Positions 61,098 to 64,000 of a DNA stretch of 64,000 bases are shown here, piece after piece. The notes under the pieces are model-generated. The model was not told the origin of the DNA and did not search any database. It saw only the letters and a list, made by a program, of their open reading frames with translations. The position numbers and the translations under genes are program-made. Each line of letters begins with the position of its first letter. Within the stretch, counting starts at the first letter, position 1. This DNA comes from DAOUVR01 sp034430535 (GTDB lineage: Bacteria > Chloroflexota > Dehalococcoidia > E44-bin15), in contig CAYUCL010000003.1 of assembly GCA_964443325.1 (NCBI GenBank), positions 100,920 through 164,919 on the forward strand, in the 5' to 3' direction.

Positions 61098-62593
61098 CCG
61101 AGCTTCCTTAGCTCCTTCTTCAAAACCTTACCCATGATATTCTTGGGCAGGCTTTCGATAAACTGCACCGACTTAGGTGTCTTAAAATTTGTGAGCCTTT
61201 TTTTGCAATGTTCGATCATCTCCTCTTCAGTGGCCTGCTCTCCAGGATTCAGGACTACAAAAGCCTTGATATCCTCGCCATAAACCTCATCCTTGATGCC
61301 CACAACCCCAACCTCAGCCACCTTTGGATGGGTCATAAGTAACTCCTCTATCTCCCGCGGAAAGATATTCTCTCCAGCCTTTATTATGAGATCCTTCTTT
61401 CGCTCTGTAATGAAGATATATCCATCCCCATCCTTGTACCCAATATCACCAGTTCGTAGCCAGCCCGCTTTCAAAACCTCGGCCGTCTCCTCAGGCAAGT
61501 TCCAGTAGCCCTTCATCAACATTGGGCCACGCATCACTATCTCTCCTTCCTCGCCGACAGGGATCTCGTGATCCTCATCATCGAATATCTTTATCTCGGT
61601 TCCCTTCATCGGCAGGCCGATAGAGCCAATCTTAGTCGTCCCATCCAAGGGGTTGACCGAGTTATTGGCACCGGCCTCGGTGAGGCCCCACCCCTCATAG
61701 ATGGTGGCTCCAAATTTCTCCTTGAAGGCTCTGGCGGTCTCCAAGGACAGCGGAGCGGAGCCTGAGACCCAATACTTGATGGAGCTTAGATCATACTTAT
61801 CCGCTTCGGGTGACATTAGCATAAGCGTATACATCATAGGGACCGCTGCGGTAATAGCTGGCTTATACTTGTCCACAAGTCTGAAAAACTCCTCCACCTG
61901 GAACCACCTCATCAAGATACCCTTAGCCCCCATAATAGAAGTAGTGTTCATGCTAGCTATGCCATACGAGTGACACAGTGGCAGAGAGCTAATCGAGGGC
62001 AAGGGCCCCATGTTAAGGGTTTCCTGCTGCATTTCAGCGTTATAATAAAGGGCGTAGTGAGATAGCATAACTCCCTTAGGTCTCCCTGTTGTCCCCGCGG
62101 TGTAGATGAGAATGGCCAGCTCATCGTCGTCAGTTGCTACCATCTCCAGTTCCTCCGAGCTTTCCTCCACAAGCTTTGGATAGTACAATGCGTTGGGCAC
62201 CTCTTTGTCAATGAGTATCAGGTTTTTAACGTTTGGAGCCTTTGCCCTGGCCCCTTCCATTTTCTCTAGAAAATCTGAGCTACCAATCACCACAACTGCC
62301 CCTGAGTCCCGGTAGATATGAATGGTTTCTTCATCTCCCATCAGGAAGTTTATGGGAACGATTACAGCACCGATCTTCCACACCGCCTGGAAGCTCTGCA
62401 AAACCTCGGGACAATTGGAACTCTGGACAATGACCATGTCCCCTCTTTTAACCCCGATCCTCTTCAATCCGTTGCCGAGCTTCCTCGCCACTCGGTCTAA
62501 CTCCACATTGGTAAATTCCTTGTCCTCAAAAACCAAACTTACATATTCACCGAACTTCTTGAGGTTGTCCTCAGCAAGCTGTGCTACATTCAT
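61094..62593 (-). CDS. AMP-forming acyl-CoA synthetase
   Basis: 499 residues, ANL family. P-loop YTAGTTGRPKGVMLSH (about 168), adenine motif YEGWGLTEAGANN, LRTGDIGYKDGDGYIFITER hinge block and C-terminal catalytic Lys in PKNIMGKVLKKELRKL. Start ATG at 62593. It is highly similar to the gene just upstream (62683 onward), with the same block order and length, so the two are a tandem duplicate that has diverged. The acid activated cannot be read from sequence; medium/long fatty or aryl acids are possible. ligA overlaps its stop. Confidence 0.93.
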   Translation of the reverse strand: MNVAQLAEDNLKKFGEYVSLVFEDKEFTNVELDRVARKLGNGLKRIGVKRGDMVIVQSSNCPEVLQSFQAVWKIGAVIVPINFLMGDEETIHIYRDSGAVVVIGSSDFLEKMEGARAKAPNVKNLILIDKEVPNALYYPKLVEESSEELEMVATDDDELAILIYTAGTTGRPKGVMLSHYALYYNAEMQQETLNMGPLPSISSLPLCHSYGIASMNTTSIMGAKGILMRWFQVEEFFRLVDKYKPAITAAVPMMYTLMLMSPEADKYDLSSIKYWVSGSAPLSLETARAFKEKFGATIYEGWGLTEAGANNSVNPLDGTTKIGSIGLPMKGTEIKIFDDEDHEIPVGEEGEIVMRGPMLMKGYWNLPEETAEVLKAGWLRTGDIGYKDGDGYIFITERKKDLIIKAGENIFPREIEELLMTHPKVAEVGVVGIKDEVYGEDIKAFVVLNPGEQATEEEMIEHCKKRLTNFKTPKSVQFIESLPKNIMGKVLKKELRKLG

Positions 62594-62682
62594 TTTTATA
62601 CCACCTTTGCAAATAACCTTTGGATTATTACCCGAAGCCTTACTACCTTCCCCACCGTTCTATCACAACCACCCCTCGCCAA

Positions 62683-64000
62683 TCAGCCGAGCTTCCTTAA
62701 TTCCTTCTTCAGAATCTTACCCATTATATTCTTAGGCAGGTCATCTATGAACTGCACCGACTTCGGCGTTTTAAAACTTGTGAGTTGCTTTTTACAATGC
62801 TCGATTATCTCGTCCCCGGTGCACTGCTCTCCCGGCTTCAAGGCCACGAAAGCCTTTATATCCTCACCATAGACATCATCCTTAACTCCCACTACCCCAC
62901 ATTCAGCAACCTTGGGATGGGCCATAAGAACCTCCTCCACCTCCCGCGGGAAAACATTTTCCCCAGCCTTTATAATCATGTCCTTCTTTCTGTCGGTTAT
63001 AAATATATACCCATCCTCGTCCTTATACCCGATATCCCCAGTGTGCAGCCATCCATCCTTCAAGGCCTCCGCTGTCTCATTCGGCAAGTTCCAGTAGCCC
63101 TTCATTAACGTCGGCCCCCGCACCACTATTTCTCCTTCGTGGCCAGAGGGAAGCTCATGGTCCTCATTATCGAAAATCTTTATCTCGACATCCTTCATCG
63201 GCAGGCCGATAGAACCATTCTTAACCAGCCCACCAAATGGGTTAACCGAATTATGGGCAAATGCCTCAGTAAGGCCCCAGCCCTCGTAGATGGTGGCTCC
63301 AAATTTCTCCTTGAAGGCCCTTGCAGTCTCCAAAGGCAGTGGAGCGGATCCCGAGATCCAAATGCCGACAGAGCTCAAATCATACTTATCCGCTTCTGGA
63401 GACATAAGCATAAGCTTGTACATCATGGGAACCGCTGGGGCAATAGCCGGCTTATACTTTTCCACAAGCCTGAAGAACTCTTCAACCTGGAACCACCTCA
63501 CCAAAACTATCTTAGCCCCGGTAGAAAAGCACGTATTCATAGTAGCTATGCCGTACGAATGGCATAGGGGCAGGGAGATTAGCATAGGAGGCAGTTGTAT
63601 GTTACCGAGCCCACCCTGCATATTGGCGTTGGAATAAAGAGCATAATGGGTGTGCATTACCCCCTTAGGTCTTCCAGTAGTCCCAGCGGTGTAAATCAGG
63701 ATTGCTAACTCGTCGTCATCGGTTGCTACCATCTCCAGCTCATCAGAGCCCTCATCCACGAGCTTGGGATAGTAGAAAGCGTTGGGCACCTCTCTATCGA
63801 TGAGTATCAGGTTTTTAACCTCCGGCGCCTTTGACCTGGCCCTCTCTGCTTTTTCCAAAAAATCTGAGCTGCTGATAACCGCCACTGCTCCAGAATCTTG
63901 GTAGATATGGGCAGCTTCCTCATCCCCTATAAGGAAGCTTATGGGCACAATTACAGCCCCTATCTTCCATACTGCCTGGAAGCTCTGCAAAACCTCCGGA
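62683..64000 (-). CDS. AMP-forming acyl-CoA synthetase, 5' end outside the window
   Basis: At least 439 residues are encoded, open to the window edge (the last bases still read PEVLQSF in frame), so the N-terminus is missing. P-loop YTAGTTGRPKGVMHTH, YEGWGLTEAFAHNSV, LHTGDIGYKDEDGYIFITDR and PKNIMGKILKKELRKL are all present. Most of its residues are identical to those of the copy at 61094-62593, but differences cluster around SHYALYYNAEMQQET versus THYALYSNANMQGGL and around the substrate-pocket region, so the specificities may differ. Confidence 0.93.
   Translation of the reverse strand, partial: PEVLQSFQAVWKIGAVIVPISFLIGDEEAAHIYQDSGAVAVISSSDFLEKAERARSKAPEVKNLILIDREVPNAFYYPKLVDEGSDELEMVATDDDELAILIYTAGTTGRPKGVMHTHYALYSNANMQGGLGNIQLPPMLISLPLCHSYGIATMNTCFSTGAKIVLVRWFQVEEFFRLVEKYKPAIAPAVPMMYKLMLMSPEADKYDLSSVGIWISGSAPLPLETARAFKEKFGATIYEGWGLTEAFAHNSVNPFGGLVKNGSIGLPMKDVEIKIFDNEDHELPSGHEGEIVVRGPTLMKGYWNLPNETAEALKDGWLHTGDIGYKDEDGYIFITDRKKDMIIKAGENVFPREVEEVLMAHPKVAECGVVGVKDDVYGEDIKAFVALKPGEQCTGDEIIEHCKKQLTSFKTPKSVQFIDDLPKNIMGKILKKELRKLG

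Noticed and set aside
1..64000. tRNA or rRNA genes
   Set aside because: No T-loop-like or conserved ribosomal blocks were recognised by eye; a covariance-model search is needed to be certain.

Overview
This window looks like a chromosomal segment of a strictly anaerobic bacterium. Evidence: a glycyl-radical enzyme, a four-subunit 2-oxoacid:ferredoxin oxidoreductase, a benzoyl-CoA-reductase/2-hydroxyacyl-CoA-dehydratase type complex, several CoA ligases and CoA transferases, and ThyX instead of ThyA. The gene content, the GC-rich hairpin repeats and the mixture of ATG, GTG, TTG and apparently CTG starts remind me of uncultured Chloroflexota (Dehalococcoidia-like) genomes. That placement is from memory, not from a search. 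I saw no rRNA or tRNA gene, CRISPR array or intact transposase.

Layout. 1-5.0 kb: a glycyl-radical enzyme converging on two class III CoA transferases. 5.2-8.4 kb: a por-type operon in the order gamma, delta, alpha, beta, which would reduce ferredoxin. 8.5-9.7 kb: an unassigned gene with its own promoter. 9.8-17.3 kb: one long minus-strand gene run, read as SDR, DegV, four subunits resembling BzdN/O/P/Q (class I benzoyl-CoA reductase, the last fused to a ferredoxin), plsX and acyl carrier protein. 17.3-22.0 kb: an AT-rich accessory island with a decayed tyrosine recombinase, a GHKL ATPase, a small helical protein, a zinc-finger miniprotein and a PD-(D/E)XK-like nuclease. This is the best candidate for an undescribed, probably defence-related, system. 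22.0-31.3 kb: queA, two ADP-forming acyl-CoA synthetase alpha-type proteins, thyX, then acpS-nnrDE-coaX-coaBC (CoA and carrier-protein supply). 31.5-43.9 kb: mostly housekeeping genes (pcm, gatB, secG, cysS-ispF-ispD-yacL) plus a UbiA prenyltransferase next to a B12-type radical SAM protein. 44.3-53.2 kb: SCP2-like protein, Fe-alcohol dehydrogenase, acyl-CoA ligase and a Liv-type ABC importer split between two convergent transcription units. 53.4-64.0 kb: gap, a lone 2-hydroxyacyl-CoA-dehydratase-family protein, eno, a LOG-family gene, pth, flavodoxin, ligA and a tandem pair of AMP-forming CoA ligases, the last cut by the window end.

A working model (inference): organic or aromatic acids are imported by the Liv-type transporter, activated by CoA ligases or CoA transferases, and reduced or dehydrated by the ATP-dependent BzdNOPQ-like complex. 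Its ferredoxin would be recharged by the Por operon. GC-rich hairpin repeats are scattered in intergenic spaces near 31.3, 42.1, 54.5 and 55.8 kb.
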